Source: Candidatus Rifleibacteriota bacterium (GTDB lineage: Bacteria > Muiribacteriota > Ozemobacteria > Ozemobacterales > Ozemobacteraceae). From it: a DNA stretch of 64,000 bases. Both the position numbers and the translations under genes were made by a program. The DNA lies in assembly GCA_018818125.1 (NCBI GenBank), contig JAHISQ010000165.1, forward strand, positions 78,569 through 142,568, read 5' to 3'. The notes beneath the pieces were generated by a model, which made no database searches, was not told the DNA's origin, and saw nothing but the letters and a program-made list of their open reading frames with translations. Each line of letters starts with the position of its first letter. Within the stretch, counting starts at the first letter, position 1. Below, piece by piece: positions 7,435 to 16,330 of this stretch.

Positions 7435-9159
7435 TCAGATTGGATGATACCAGTCACGACAGCTGCCGCATGGCAGGTCGTCAGAAAACATCATTTCCAG
7501 ATGCTGAAAACGAAATTTTTCGGCCGCATGAGAGTTCCAGATCTGCTTCAACGATTGTTCTTCAAGATTACCAAAGACATGGCGACCTTCAAAGTCGTAG
7601 GGGCAGATGGTAATGTCTCCATTCGCGAGCACGGTTGCCGATAAAAGGGCATGACGGCAGGGCCGCCGTTTTACCGGAGTAAAATCGACCTTCGAGCTGC
7701 GTGAATCCTGGCGGCCATATTCCGCTTCTCCCAGAATCTGATACCATTGAACTGGCTCTGGCGCTAGATCGAAGGGCCAGCGAAAAAAGTTTTCGCGATA
7801 TACAGGCTTAACCACCTGTTTCCAGTAACGCAAAAATTGCAACTGATGTGCCTCAGTATGAAGGTGACGCAACATCGAGATGCCGATTTCCGGAAATTTA
7901 TCAGGAAAAGCCTTTTTCTGCTCCCTCGCAAAAGCCAGAAATTTTTCAATATTTTCCCAGTTACAGCCGGGTCTCACCTTGTCGAAATCATCTTTAGCGA
8001 GTGAATCTGTGCTTACACGAACATGATCAAGTGAAAACCATGGAAAATCTGGATCTTCTGGCAGTAGCTGAAGTGAAGTCTGCAAGCTGACAGAAAATCG
8101 AGCGACCATCTTTAGCATTGCTGCCAGATCTGGATGTAATAATGGCTCACCCATGCCGGCGAACACCCAGCTCACGTCATCGCCAGCAGAAAATTCGCTG
8201 ATAAAACGCTTTGCCAGATCCAGGGACAGATATTTACGCTCGCGCTGCATATTGCTGTGCGGGCAGTTAAAACAGCTGGCATGGCATTCATTCGTTGGCT
8301 CAAGCTTGATTATCATGGGAGCATAGTTGCAAAAATGGCGCTCCCATCCGGAATCTGCCAGCCACTTTTCGTAGGAAAACAGGCTGGTAGCAAAATCCTT
8401 GTCGGCAGCCACACTCAGAACATGCTGCATGCGTTCAGAGTTAAGCCGAAGATCCGCAGCGATACGCGGTCTAACTCTCGGGCAGTGCCAGGCGCCCAAT
8501 TTGAACGGATAAAGAGGTTTTTTAAGAGCCCAGGCCAGCCCACCACGTGCCCACATGAGATCTTCGTGACTACGCATCAGTCCAATAAGAAGCTCATGAC
8601 TGAATATTGCCCATCCAGCGCCCGATACTCGTTCGTCAGCGAAACAAGTATCGAAAGCCTCGCGACGATACAATTCCAGACTGGCGTAAACTTCTGCAGC
8701 TTCTACCAGAAGGTTGGCAAGTGGAATCAGAACCAATGTCTTCCAGGCGGTAAGCTCCTGTGTCTGCGCAAGAACCGCACCGATCAGGGTATCGTTACCG
8801 CTGTCGTCTTCGAGCCCCCATCGCTGTTGCTGCAACGATATCGGCTTTTCGACAATCTTTTCCGCGGCAAAAATTACCGGCTTGATTCCCAGAGATTTTG
8901 CCTGTTCAATAATTGGTGCATACTCAGGGTTATCTGGCACAGCCAAAGCAAAGCCAGCAATAATTCCACGTCCCTTGAAGCGGTTGTGCAGAATTTGCAA
9001 AGCCGTCAACCCGTCAGTTACAGGCGTAACTAGGTTGGCATTGCGACGATACAGGTTTTTAAGACCATCGATATAAAAAACTATACCAGTACTTATGGCT
9101 GACTCCAGTCCCGGTGAGCTTACGCGCCCGCCGCCATTCTGTGAATACTTCGATAACAT
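7435..9159 (-). CDS. Radical SAM/SPASM protein with N-terminal nucleotidyltransferase-like domain (spiro-SPASM-like)
   Basis: About 574 aa. The radical SAM cluster motif CHASCFNCPH (CxxxCxxC) lies near residue 300, followed by VFAGMGEPLLHPDL (the GGE-type SAM motif). A C-terminal SPASM region has CRHALLSATVLANGDITICPY and ends LPCGSCRDWY, supplying ligands for auxiliary clusters. The first ~200 residues (GIVFYIDGLKN, then VTPVTDGLTALQIL) look like a nucleotidyl/glycosyltransferase-type fold. That combination matches the spiro-SPASM family known from spirochetes. It is the last gene after fliS and the yjfB-like gene, so a link to motility or flagellin modification is inferred. The start is uncertain: the frame continues to 9189, but those codons lie in an intergenic repeat, and the ATG at 9159 has no clear Shine-Dalgarno. 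Confidence 0.72.
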   Translation of the reverse strand: MLSKYSQNGGGRVSSPGLESAISTGIVFYIDGLKNLYRRNANLVTPVTDGLTALQILHNRFKGRGIIAGFALAVPDNPEYAPIIEQAKSLGIKPVIFAAEKIVEKPISLQQQRWGLEDDSGNDTLIGAVLAQTQELTAWKTLVLIPLANLLVEAAEVYASLELYRREAFDTCFADERVSGAGWAIFSHELLIGLMRSHEDLMWARGGLAWALKKPLYPFKLGAWHCPRVRPRIAADLRLNSERMQHVLSVAADKDFATSLFSYEKWLADSGWERHFCNYAPMIIKLEPTNECHASCFNCPHSNMQRERKYLSLDLAKRFISEFSAGDDVSWVFAGMGEPLLHPDLAAMLKMVARFSVSLQTSLQLLPEDPDFPWFSLDHVRVSTDSLAKDDFDKVRPGCNWENIEKFLAFAREQKKAFPDKFPEIGISMLRHLHTEAHQLQFLRYWKQVVKPVYRENFFRWPFDLAPEPVQWYQILGEAEYGRQDSRSSKVDFTPVKRRPCRHALLSATVLANGDITICPYDFEGRHVFGNLEEQSLKQIWNSHAAEKFRFQHLEMMFSDDLPCGSCRDWYHPI

Positions 9160-9161
9160 GA

Positions 9162-9214
9162 CTGTAATGGCCAAAGGCGATAAGAGCACCTAATCCCTGT
9201 GAACACTGCGGGAT
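9162..9214. repeat. Intergenic composite palindromic repeat, copy 2
   Basis: CTGTAATGGCCAAAGGCGAT-AAGAG (9162-9186), then the inverted repeat ATCCC-tgtgaacactgc-GGGAT (9193-9214). Same two modules as copy 1. It sits at the 5' edge of the radical SAM gene and decides against starting that gene at 9189. Confidence 0.65.
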
Positions 9215-9252
9215 GCAAATCGATCAAACTACTATACCAAAAAGCACCACAA

Positions 9253-9291
9253 AGAAAAGAGAAAAATCCAGAGCGGACTTTTCTCTTTTCT
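9253..9291 (-). terminator. Perfect 13-bp inverted repeat downstream of the yjfB-like gene, possible terminator
   Basis: AGAAAAGAGAAAA (9253-9265) pairs with TTTTCTCTTTTCT (9279-9291) around a 13-nt loop. It lies about 80 nt after the stop of the small motility gene. The stem is AT-rich and no separate U-run follows, so termination is plausible but unproven. Confidence 0.4.
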
Positions 9292-9369
9292 GTCATTGTG
9301 CCAATAGCGCACACACCCGGTGGTTTAGTGCACAAAAAGATTCTGCTGGCAGTTCAACCCGTTAAAAAA

Positions 9370-9558
9370 TCAGGCGTACGTATCAACCATTTTTCCAAGC
9401 CCGGTGGCTTCTGCTTCAGAGACCTGTGATGCGTTGGCCATTTTAACAATCTTTTGTGCCAATTCAACTTCGGCCTGCATGCTCGTCTCAAGAACTTTCA
9501 TCAGATCTGCTGCTGACCCTGCGCCGCTTATTCCGCTTGTTCCAGACAAATCGCTCAC
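9370..9558 (-). CDS. Small YjfB-like putative motility protein
   Basis: 62 aa with a GTG start at 9558 preceded by AAAGG. A Gly/Ser-rich head (residues 1-16) is followed by one amphipathic helix, LMKVLETSMQAEVELAQKIV, and a second near the C-terminus. Size, helix pattern and position 12 nt after fliS resemble the YjfB family of putative motility proteins, which are small, mostly helical and adjacent to flagellar genes. No function is established for that family. Translation from the same operon as fliS is likely. Confidence 0.5.
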   Translation of the reverse strand: MSDLSGTSGISGAGSAADLMKVLETSMQAEVELAQKIVKMANASQVSEAEATGLGKMVDTYA

Positions 9559-9570
9559 CTGCCTTTCTGC

Positions 9571-9999
9571 TTAACCAGCTACATTTAACCTTGGGCGCGG
9601 CGGTAATGCCGGCGCCGAGTTTTGATGCTTCTGCATCGCCATTTCCCATGTATTCCGCAAGTTCTGTACCAAAGGCTTTATCTCAACCAGTGGAATTGGA
9701 TCCTTTTTCATGTTGGCATCGCCCAGTTTTTCGAGAAAAAACACATATAGCCTTTCGAGATTTACCGCAATTTCACCGCCCTTTTCCTTGTCGAGCGCCG
9801 ACATCAGCTCGGCAAAAATTGCCTGAACCCGGAGCAGCAGATTGCTTATCTGTTCAATATTCTTTTCTTCAAAGGCAATTTCGGCCTGGCTCATAAACCT
9901 GAGAGCTCCGTCATAGAGCATCAAAATCAATGCTTCCGGCGAAGCAGTTTCGACCTGGGTCTTACGATAGGCAGTGTTCTGGTTGTAAGGACTACTCAT
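9571..9999 (-). CDS. fliS: Flagellin export chaperone FliS
   Basis: 142 aa. It binds the disordered C-terminus of flagellin in the cytosol and prevents premature polymerisation. The N-terminus YNQNTAYRKTQVETASPEALILMLYDGALRFMSQAE contains the FliS signature: YxxxxVxTASPExLIxMLYDGAL at about 10-32. Helices 2-4 follow, including LLLRVQAIFAELMSALDKEKGGEIAVNLERLYVFF. A Pro-rich tail ends the protein. It overlaps the upstream maf stop by 4 nt and is downstream of fliD, the usual fliD-fliS order but with two extra genes between. With six large flagellin clients nearby it is presumably in high demand. Confidence 0.93.
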   Translation of the reverse strand: MSSPYNQNTAYRKTQVETASPEALILMLYDGALRFMSQAEIAFEEKNIEQISNLLLRVQAIFAELMSALDKEKGGEIAVNLERLYVFFLEKLGDANMKKDPIPLVEIKPLVQNLRNTWEMAMQKHQNSAPALPPRPRLNVAG

Positions 10000-11936
10000 T
10001 GGGATAGATCTCCCTCCGATTTGAAATCTGATTCATCTGCCAGGCCCAGAGAAGTGATAGCTTCTTCGAGAAGTGGTATCTGATATTCATGAAAACTATC
10101 GAGTGCGGCAAAAAAACTGATTATCTCTTTGATCCAGTCGCCGACCTTAGCCTGCTGCGACGATCTGAGATTATTCAGTTCCATCGTATGACGAGTAATG
10201 AATTTGGTCTGATGTATCGAAAACCAGGCAAAAATATCTTTATCTATGCAAATCTCATCATGCAATTTCATTATGTCGTAATACTCTGCGCTGGCCTTGC
10301 CAGTTAACTGCGACGGCAGTGCAGAACCATAGGTATTCAGTAGTCGCCGACAAACCGCGACTGATCGACGTGCTTCACTTTCGTTGCGGCGAATCGACTT
10401 TCGATAATTAGCCAGGCGGTTCTGCAACGCCTTGCGATCAGCTTTAACAGGCCTTTGCAAGGCTTCATCAATAATTGCACGAACTGGCGCTGCAGATGCT
10501 GCATATTTTTCTATCACAGCTGCCAGCGGCATTATTTCGACGTATTTATCTACGACACCACCCTCAGTAGCATTGATTATCTTTGCTGACGTCTGCCTGA
10601 ACTGGTCTTCGAACCAGTCTCGATATAATTTCATGTTTTCATCGGTGTACAGAATCATACCATCAGACCGAATCAGTTTGTATCTGCCACGGGTATTGAT
10701 GTAATCCGCTGACTCATGCTCGATCGAAGTAAATGAGTTAATTTTTTCGAACAGAATGTCGTCAGAGTATGATCCGCGTGCATGTAGACGACCATCTTGA
10801 AACGAAAGATCAAGGCCAATAAAAACAATCGGGTCAGAGCCCAGGTTGCGCACAAAATCAAAAACTGTAGTTGCAATAGACCCCCAGCAGATCACCGTAC
10901 CGACAGGCTCACGCAAGTCTTTAAAAATCGGATGCAGACCGCCGCCAAAGGTCATAAGCATTTTGGGGCCCTTGAAACTGGCAAAGATATCAGGGTGTGT
11001 CATTGGTTCTACGGCCAGAACCACGTCCATCTCGTTCTCTACACCGACAAAGTCGAGTGAATTTTCGTAAGAAGGATCGGCTGCACACACAACGTCTGGC
11101 TTAATACCGTTGGCTACAAGCTGCCTGAGCGCGGTATCTACAGCAATAATCGGAAATTTTCCCTTGACCTGGGCAAGCAGATGCATATTGCGATCAAGGG
11201 AAGGGCCAGCAGCCACTATTATTGCCGGAACATTTTTAAACTTGCCGAAAAGTCTCTCTACGCCCGGCAGAGAAAAACCTGCCGCGAGATTGGCAAAGTA
11301 GTTCGAATGAAACTCAAACCCTGAATGCATCAGAGTTACCAGATTGCCTTTTGAACGATTGCACAAATATCTGATCTTTTCGACAACCCGCTCAAAATAG
11401 GTTTTAGAACGAGCTTTTGCCGGCGGATAATCGATAATCGCCAGGCGCTGAAGAACAGTCCAGTCTAAATTGGCGGTCCAGAAATCGCCGATCTCATCAG
11501 GATTTAAACCGACACACAAAGCAGTTCGTGTGTCTTCGAGAAGGCTGACAAGATCTCGAGCATGCATTGCCGCTATAAAAATGGCAGGGTCCGGTTCGAC
11601 AACAAACAGCTGGGCACCGCCAACCCGTATTTTTATCAGCTTTAGTATCTCTTCGGCCATGTAACCAAGACCAAATCCGAGCAGAAGAATATGAGTCTGT
11701 CCTTCGTAACTGGCCGCAACCTGTTTGACGGCTTCCGACAACGGGTCGTAACGACTGTGAAAAGCCAGTGGGCGCGAACCATCTTCGTGCAGGATCAATG
11801 TAGGCAGGCCATTCTTAGCGTTTTCAACCCGGTATTTTTCGGGTGCGAAGCTCCCTGCAACACCATTAACCAGATTGAAGGTTGCCGGGTGTCGCCGTAA
11901 AGCCGCAAGATTTCGGTTGAATAACACATCGCCCAT
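9996..11936 (-). CDS. Motility accessory factor, DUF115 flagellin glycosyltransferase family (Maf)
   Basis: 646 aa. Maf proteins are required for motility and transfer nonulosonic acids such as pseudaminic acid to flagellin. The central DUF115/MptE-like domain (about 210-430) contains FKNVPAIIVAAGPSLDRN, then FPIIAVDTALRQLVANGIKPDVVCAADP, and GSDPIVFIGLDLSFQDGRLHA, all hallmarks of this family. The N-terminal ~200 residues and C-terminal helical part fit the three-domain layout of characterised Maf proteins. It stands in the fliD-fliS operon, and pseB is at the left end of the window, so flagellin glycosylation by a pseudaminic-type sugar is the natural reading. Confidence 0.9.
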   Translation of the reverse strand: MGDVLFNRNLAALRRHPATFNLVNGVAGSFAPEKYRVENAKNGLPTLILHEDGSRPLAFHSRYDPLSEAVKQVAASYEGQTHILLLGFGLGYMAEEILKLIKIRVGGAQLFVVEPDPAIFIAAMHARDLVSLLEDTRTALCVGLNPDEIGDFWTANLDWTVLQRLAIIDYPPAKARSKTYFERVVEKIRYLCNRSKGNLVTLMHSGFEFHSNYFANLAAGFSLPGVERLFGKFKNVPAIIVAAGPSLDRNMHLLAQVKGKFPIIAVDTALRQLVANGIKPDVVCAADPSYENSLDFVGVENEMDVVLAVEPMTHPDIFASFKGPKMLMTFGGGLHPIFKDLREPVGTVICWGSIATTVFDFVRNLGSDPIVFIGLDLSFQDGRLHARGSYSDDILFEKINSFTSIEHESADYINTRGRYKLIRSDGMILYTDENMKLYRDWFEDQFRQTSAKIINATEGGVVDKYVEIMPLAAVIEKYAASAAPVRAIIDEALQRPVKADRKALQNRLANYRKSIRRNESEARRSVAVCRRLLNTYGSALPSQLTGKASAEYYDIMKLHDEICIDKDIFAWFSIHQTKFITRHTMELNNLRSSQQAKVGDWIKEIISFFAALDSFHEYQIPLLEEAITSLGLADESDFKSEGDLSQ

Positions 11937-11947
11937 GCGAACTCCTG

Positions 11948-12595
11948 TCAGGATTCAAGAATGCTTTTTATAAAACCTTTGCTATCCTGTAAAATTTCAG
12001 GATATTCATATTCTAAAAGATCGGCCAGACCAACCCAGTCCTGACTTTCCTGAGCTAGCTGAATCTGGTTCATCTGTTCAATCAATCTTTGCACAATACT
12101 CTGGCGATTGCCTTCCATTGATGATTCAGCCATGTTTGAGGCAAAGGCCAGATCAGCATTTTTCAACATAGTAACCAGCCATTCGATACCATCGACAAAC
12201 TCAAGATAGCTTTCCATGCCTTCTTTAATGTTGCCAATGCGCAAATCAGATGCTATTTCTAGCGCCAGTTCTTCGAGATGCTGCAAACCATCTTCGCCAT
12301 CAGCAAAAGCATCCCGTATCATTTCCTGAGCGGTCGCAGTAAAAAATTCAATTTTCTGAAAATCGCACACTTTCAGTTCAGAAATTTCAGCGACATCATC
12401 AGGTGAAAAACTTTTTTCATCGAGAGCAATTTCGATGACAGTTGCATGACTACCCTTTAAAGAGTCCTCAACAGTCGCGAGAAGCTCAACCACTGTCACA
12501 TCAGGACTGAGTCCCTCTATATCAAGTTTGCCGTCATTCAATAAGATTTCCAACTTATCACCTTCAATAATAGTTTTGTTTCGATCAACAGACAA
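11948..12595 (-). CDS. Unknown acidic protein translationally coupled to fliD
   Basis: 215 aa from a TTG at 12595 that starts 1 nt after the fliD stop and has AGGAAG 5 nt upstream inside the fliD tail. The longer frame to 12631 would overlap fliD and lacks a good site. The N-terminal ~75 residues are beta-rich (IIEGDKLEILLNDGKLDIEG, then ATVIEIALDE). From about 110 it is acidic and helical (EEMI-type helices, VEDSLKG, IEWLVTMLKNADLAFASNM). The C-terminus reads EYEYPEILQDSKGFIKSILES. I recognise no family. Its place between fliD and maf, and followed by fliS, suggests a filament assembly or glycosylation accessory role, by position only. Confidence 0.75.
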   Translation of the reverse strand: MSVDRNKTIIEGDKLEILLNDGKLDIEGLSPDVTVVELLATVEDSLKGSHATVIEIALDEKSFSPDDVAEISELKVCDFQKIEFFTATAQEMIRDAFADGEDGLQHLEELALEIASDLRIGNIKEGMESYLEFVDGIEWLVTMLKNADLAFASNMAESSMEGNRQSIVQRLIEQMNQIQLAQESQDWVGLADLLEYEYPEILQDSKGFIKSILES

Positions 12596-12596
12596 C

Positions 12597-15584
12597 TTAG
12601 CTTCCTGAAAGCTGTGAAAGCTGACTGGCAAACGCCGATGATTGCGACTGGTAATTAGCCATCGCGGTTTCTAGAGTAGAAAACTGTTTGAGCAGAGCTT
12701 CCTCGCGTGTACGCAGGCGCTCTTCCTGTGTAGCAATCTGAGTATTAATCAGCGAAATCTGTTTATCCATTTCGCTGTTCGAACTCGCAACACCTGAACG
12801 CCCAGCCCTTTTGGTCAACAGACCATCAGACTTGGTATATTCATTTAACACGTCTTTCAGTCGTCGGGCAATACCCATCTTATTACGATCGGTGGAGTCC
12901 TGATTAAAAAGCGCAGCAATCTTATCAGGGTTCGCTTTTAACGCCGCATCCAGAGCCTCCTGGCTCGATATCTGCAACGTTCCTGTCATTGTATCCTTGT
13001 AACTCGACCCCACGACACCAGTAGTGATACCAATATCAGAAAGGCTGTCGAACAGCTTATCAATGCCTGGAACTATTGACGACATGGTCAGGCGCATTTG
13101 CGACCTGACGCTGCGCAGCGTGTTATCGCCAGAGAGCAGACCAACTTTAAAAGCCTCCTCATAACCAGCAAGGTCGCTTTCAGAAAGAGCACTTTTTTCA
13201 TCGTCGGTAAGCGCCTGCAATTCCCAGTTGCGGCCTTCGTTAAGTTTGCTGAAGACAATTTCAGTAACTTCGTTATAAGACTCAAGGAAATCGGCAATGG
13301 CCTTGCTGGCGACTTCAGTATCGGCCTCAACGTTGACAACGACACCACTGGCGTCGGTTGCGTCATAAAGATTAAAGGTAACACCGTTCACCACATCGCT
13401 TATACTGTTATCCTGGCTGACCTGATCGGCTCCGCCAAAAACACCGTCTATGCTGTAAATTGCGTTGCTGCCAACATTCTGCGAAGCGCTCGACAAACCC
13501 ATTGCTGAAAGAAAATTACTGCTGTCGCTAGAAGAACCCAGCGCAATTGCCCGATTACCGGTTTCTGTTGAGGTCAGCACAAACTTGCCGTTGGTTTTGT
13601 CGTAATGCGCTTTAACGCCTACCTGAGTATTGTTATTTATGGCACTGGTAATTTGATCAAGCGTCATACTGGAAGTGCTGTTAATACTGAACTTCACGCC
13701 ATTGATACTGAAACTACCAGCGGTAACTGGAGAGGCGAAACCAGCACTGGCAAGCGGCGAAGCCGTTTTCACATCTGAAATCGGGCGCGCACTGACAATG
13801 CTGGAGCCGGTATCAAGACCATTTACCGGTCCACTGGCAAGGCCTAGAGCGCTGCCAAGCGTGCCAACGCCAACATCCTGAATCTCGAGGCTTACATCAG
13901 TACCTTTTTCTTTGGTAGAAATATTGACTTTGCCGGTTGTAGCATCATAGTAGGCCTTATCAACTCCGCTTATCGCAGCAATTTTGTCGACAATGTCGCT
14001 GAGAGTTTCGCCCACACCATAACTTATATCGCTTGCCTGACCATTAACCAGTATCTTGAGGGTGCCTGCGGCAACACCAAATTCAGTTGTAATATCATTG
14101 GCGCGAGAATCCGCAAATGTTAATCCCAGTCCGCTCGAACTCGACAAGTTGGCGGCAGAGGCCTGACTGCCTGCAATCAGACCGGTAACGCCAAGGAAGT
14201 TGCTGGTATCATTAGACGATCCAATACCTATCGGAGCAGTGCTGCCATCTTTACGAGTCAGTGAAATTACATCGCTCTTTGAATCGTAGGTGGCATTTAG
14301 ATTGGTCATGGCAGTAATGCGCGACAAGACGCCCTGCAGATCATCAGTCGCCGGATTAATACTTATCTGCACACCATCTACGGTAAATATGCCGGCCGAG
14401 ATACTCTGGGCAAATGTTTCACTGCTGAGTTTCTCGCCCTTATCAAGTGAGGAAACTTTAAGAATCCCTCCAAACAGCTTATCAACAATGCCAGAACTGG
14501 CTTCTTCAACACTAAAAAAATTGGTGTCAGCAGAGTTGGTGTTAACCATCTGCAACTTGCCGCTGCCCTGGTCATAACGAAATTCGACCAGCCGGTCAGC
14601 CGGATTACCGGTAGCTGCGCCGCCCTTAATCAGACTGTCTTTGCCGTCTATTTGGCTGTTAAGAGACTTTATCAGCTCTTCTACGCTTGTACCAAGCGCC
14701 AGCCCGGAAATATCAAATGCCTCTGGAATTCCGGTACCAGCTCTCTCAATTGTAAAAGTGCCCAAGGTAGCCAAGGTCATGCCAAGATCGCCTAAAGTCG
14801 TTTCAAGTCCAGATCTGATATCTTTCAGACCCGATTCCATTCCCGGCAGATCTTTGTTCAGATCTATCTGACCATCTGCGTCAAACATTTTAGCGATAAC
14901 TCCATCAGACGCTACGTCAGCAACTTCCACTGTGAGGCTCTGGTCGAGCAGATTAAAGCGTATGCTGTTGTTACGAGCGTCATAGCTGGCATTGAGCTTG
15001 TTCTTCAGTTCAGGCTTATTATTGATACTGGCATTGATATTGGTTATCATTTCCTGAACCGAAGTAGTACCGGTCGCACCGGTGGAAATATTGTAGGTGC
15101 CAGAGCCGCCACCAACGATTCTAACTTCGAGATTGCCAGGAGTAATATCAAGTGCATCAAGAGAGGTCGAAGAACCTCCAAGCGGCTTAGTGCTCGCCAG
15201 ATTGTAACCAAGTTCAAGAGCGCCCGCCAGCTTCCCCTGAGAAGAAACCGTGGTGGCGGTAGCGATCTGCTTAACATGCATGGTGTAGCTGCCTATAGCC
15301 GCGTCAGTAGTCGCACTCGCGTTAACTGTTCGCGGGTCGCTGGCATCTATCTTTTTCGAGTTGAAAGTGCGGCTGAAGGTCAGGTCAGTAGCCTTATTCT
15401 GTAATTCAAAAAGCTTAAGATTGACTTCCTGAAGCATGGTACGCTGATAGTCCATGGTAGTGCGTTTGCGCTGCAGGCTGTATTTGGAATAGCTTTCTGC
15501 TTTCATCATTTGATCGATCAAAGACTGGGTGTCAAGTCCTGAAGAGAGCCCGCCAACCCAGTTTCTGCTTATACTGCTGACCAT
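12597..15584 (-). CDS. fliD: Flagellar hook-associated protein 2 (filament cap), enlarged
   Basis: 995 aa, roughly twice the length of common FliD. The N-terminal domain (ISRNWVGGLSSGLDTQSLID, 5-24) and the C-terminal coiled coil (ISLINTQIATQEERLRTREE near 940-960) are canonical for the filament cap. Between them lie several related modules of flagellin-IN/FliD type, each a short beta-strand plus helix. Examples are AGIFTVDGVQISINPATDD, TLKILVNGQASDISYGVGET and AGSFSINGVKFSINSTSSM, each followed by a statement like SSDSSNFLSAMGL. The start ATG at 15584 has AGGAGG 6 nt upstream. It belongs with flaG upstream. The size parallels the very large flagellins and FlgL in this window. Confidence 0.93.
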   Translation of the reverse strand: MVSSISRNWVGGLSSGLDTQSLIDQMMKAESYSKYSLQRKRTTMDYQRTMLQEVNLKLFELQNKATDLTFSRTFNSKKIDASDPRTVNASATTDAAIGSYTMHVKQIATATTVSSQGKLAGALELGYNLASTKPLGGSSTSLDALDITPGNLEVRIVGGGSGTYNISTGATGTTSVQEMITNINASINNKPELKNKLNASYDARNNSIRFNLLDQSLTVEVADVASDGVIAKMFDADGQIDLNKDLPGMESGLKDIRSGLETTLGDLGMTLATLGTFTIERAGTGIPEAFDISGLALGTSVEELIKSLNSQIDGKDSLIKGGAATGNPADRLVEFRYDQGSGKLQMVNTNSADTNFFSVEEASSGIVDKLFGGILKVSSLDKGEKLSSETFAQSISAGIFTVDGVQISINPATDDLQGVLSRITAMTNLNATYDSKSDVISLTRKDGSTAPIGIGSSNDTSNFLGVTGLIAGSQASAANLSSSSGLGLTFADSRANDITTEFGVAAGTLKILVNGQASDISYGVGETLSDIVDKIAAISGVDKAYYDATTGKVNISTKEKGTDVSLEIQDVGVGTLGSALGLASGPVNGLDTGSSIVSARPISDVKTASPLASAGFASPVTAGSFSINGVKFSINSTSSMTLDQITSAINNNTQVGVKAHYDKTNGKFVLTSTETGNRAIALGSSSDSSNFLSAMGLSSASQNVGSNAIYSIDGVFGGADQVSQDNSISDVVNGVTFNLYDATDASGVVVNVEADTEVASKAIADFLESYNEVTEIVFSKLNEGRNWELQALTDDEKSALSESDLAGYEEAFKVGLLSGDNTLRSVRSQMRLTMSSIVPGIDKLFDSLSDIGITTGVVGSSYKDTMTGTLQISSQEALDAALKANPDKIAALFNQDSTDRNKMGIARRLKDVLNEYTKSDGLLTKRAGRSGVASSNSEMDKQISLINTQIATQEERLRTREEALLKQFSTLETAMANYQSQSSAFASQLSQLSGS

Positions 15585-15635
15585 ATTAAACCTCCTGATG
15601 CAAATCAGACCTGCTGATTTTCTTTTCTATTCTAT

Positions 15636-16001
15636 TTATGCTTTTTTGTCGAAAATAAGCCCCATGTAATCTTCCATTTTCGCTACGAGATCGAGAACTT
15701 CCTCGTTCGGAATCTGGCGAATAACCTTGTCATTAGCAATATCTACCACCGACACCATTGTTCTGTGTGTCGCACCATGAACCTGAAACCGCAACGATCT
15801 GTCAAAAATCATCGCAGTCTTATTCAATTTATCGACAGCTTCCTGAAGATCTTTCTCTGTTTTCTCGCGATTCTCTTTGGGCGTCTCGAGTTGCTTGTTG
15901 TCCAATGGCTTAAAAGCCGTTGTCTCGCCGGTTTTATCAGCATTGGTCTGCCCCTGAACCTGAGAGGGATCCAAGACTGGTTTTAAATTACCTACTTCCA
16001 T
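15636..16001 (-). CDS. flaG: FlaG family protein (filament length/assembly)
   Basis: 121 aa. FlaG influences filament length in Pseudomonas, Campylobacter and Aeromonas. The conserved C-terminal domain shows LRFQVHGATHRTMVSVVD (about 66-83), then VIRQIPNEEVLDLVAKMEDY and GLIFDKKA. The N-terminal half is charged and probably disordered. I chose the ATG at 16001, with GGAGA about 9 nt upstream; the frame also allows GTG at 16010, which would be too close to the ribosome site. It is 51 nt before fliD. A leader with two GGA hairpins and a sigma-28-like promoter lie 240-360 nt upstream. Confidence 0.88.
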   Translation of the reverse strand: MEVGNLKPVLDPSQVQGQTNADKTGETTAFKPLDNKQLETPKENREKTEKDLQEAVDKLNKTAMIFDRSLRFQVHGATHRTMVSVVDIANDKVIRQIPNEEVLDLVAKMEDYMGLIFDKKA

Positions 16002-16038
16002 TTTAAACACTCTCCTTTCATAATCTTAAAACTATTTC

Positions 16039-16236
16039 TCAAAAACTCTCACCAGCCAAAATATATGCGCAACAAAACACTCCGCAATACCTATACAAGA
16101 TGATATCTAACGCTGACTGTGAAAACACGTCAAAACGGTCGCCCCGTTCATACTGCGGAAAACGCGACCTGCCCGCGAGTAATTCGCAAGGTTGACGCCT
16201 TACGGCCAGACTTTTATCCGATACCGACTGCTTCAC
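16039..16236 (-). CDS. Possible 65-aa leader ORF behind a flagellin-type leader (doubtful)
   Basis: GTG at 16236 stands where the flagellin start codons stand relative to the Shine-Dalgarno hairpin (AAGGAGGAATCTT-GTG). The ORF runs 65 codons (VKQSVSDKSLAVRRQPCELL at its start, LAGESF at its end) and stops 37 nt before flaG. Its sequence is not flagellin-like, is rich in Arg and Cys, and looks like no known family. It could be a remnant, a leader peptide coupling to flaG, or not a gene. The longer frame from 16410 crosses the promoter and leader and is rejected. Confidence 0.25.
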   Translation of the reverse strand: MKQSVSDKSLAVRRQPCELLAGRSRFPQYERGDRFDVFSQSALDIILYRYCGVFCCAYILAGESF

Positions 16237-16237
16237 A

Positions 16238-16274
16238 AGATTCCTCCTTGAATCTACGCTTTTGCATCCTTGCA
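16238..16274 (-). promoter_or_regulatory. Orphan flagellin-type leader with two GGA hairpins (predicted CsrA site), upstream of flaG-fliD
   Basis: On the minus strand: hairpin 1 TGCA-AGGA-TGCA (16263-16274) and hairpin 2 AGATTC-AAGGAG-GAATCT (16238-16255), the second containing the Shine-Dalgarno in its loop. It has the same order, loop bases and spacing as the leaders of flagellins 1-5, but no flagellin gene follows. The stem of hairpin 2 is one base pair longer than in flagellin 1, with both partners changed to fit. Confidence 0.65.
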
Positions 16275-16330
16275 TACTGCGCAACATAAGAGCCACCAAA
16301 TAGACACACTTATCCTGTATCCTAGTATAT

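Noticed and set aside
8257..9033. 258-codon plus-strand frame
   Set aside because: Antisense to the radical SAM/SPASM gene; no family resemblance and no start signal.
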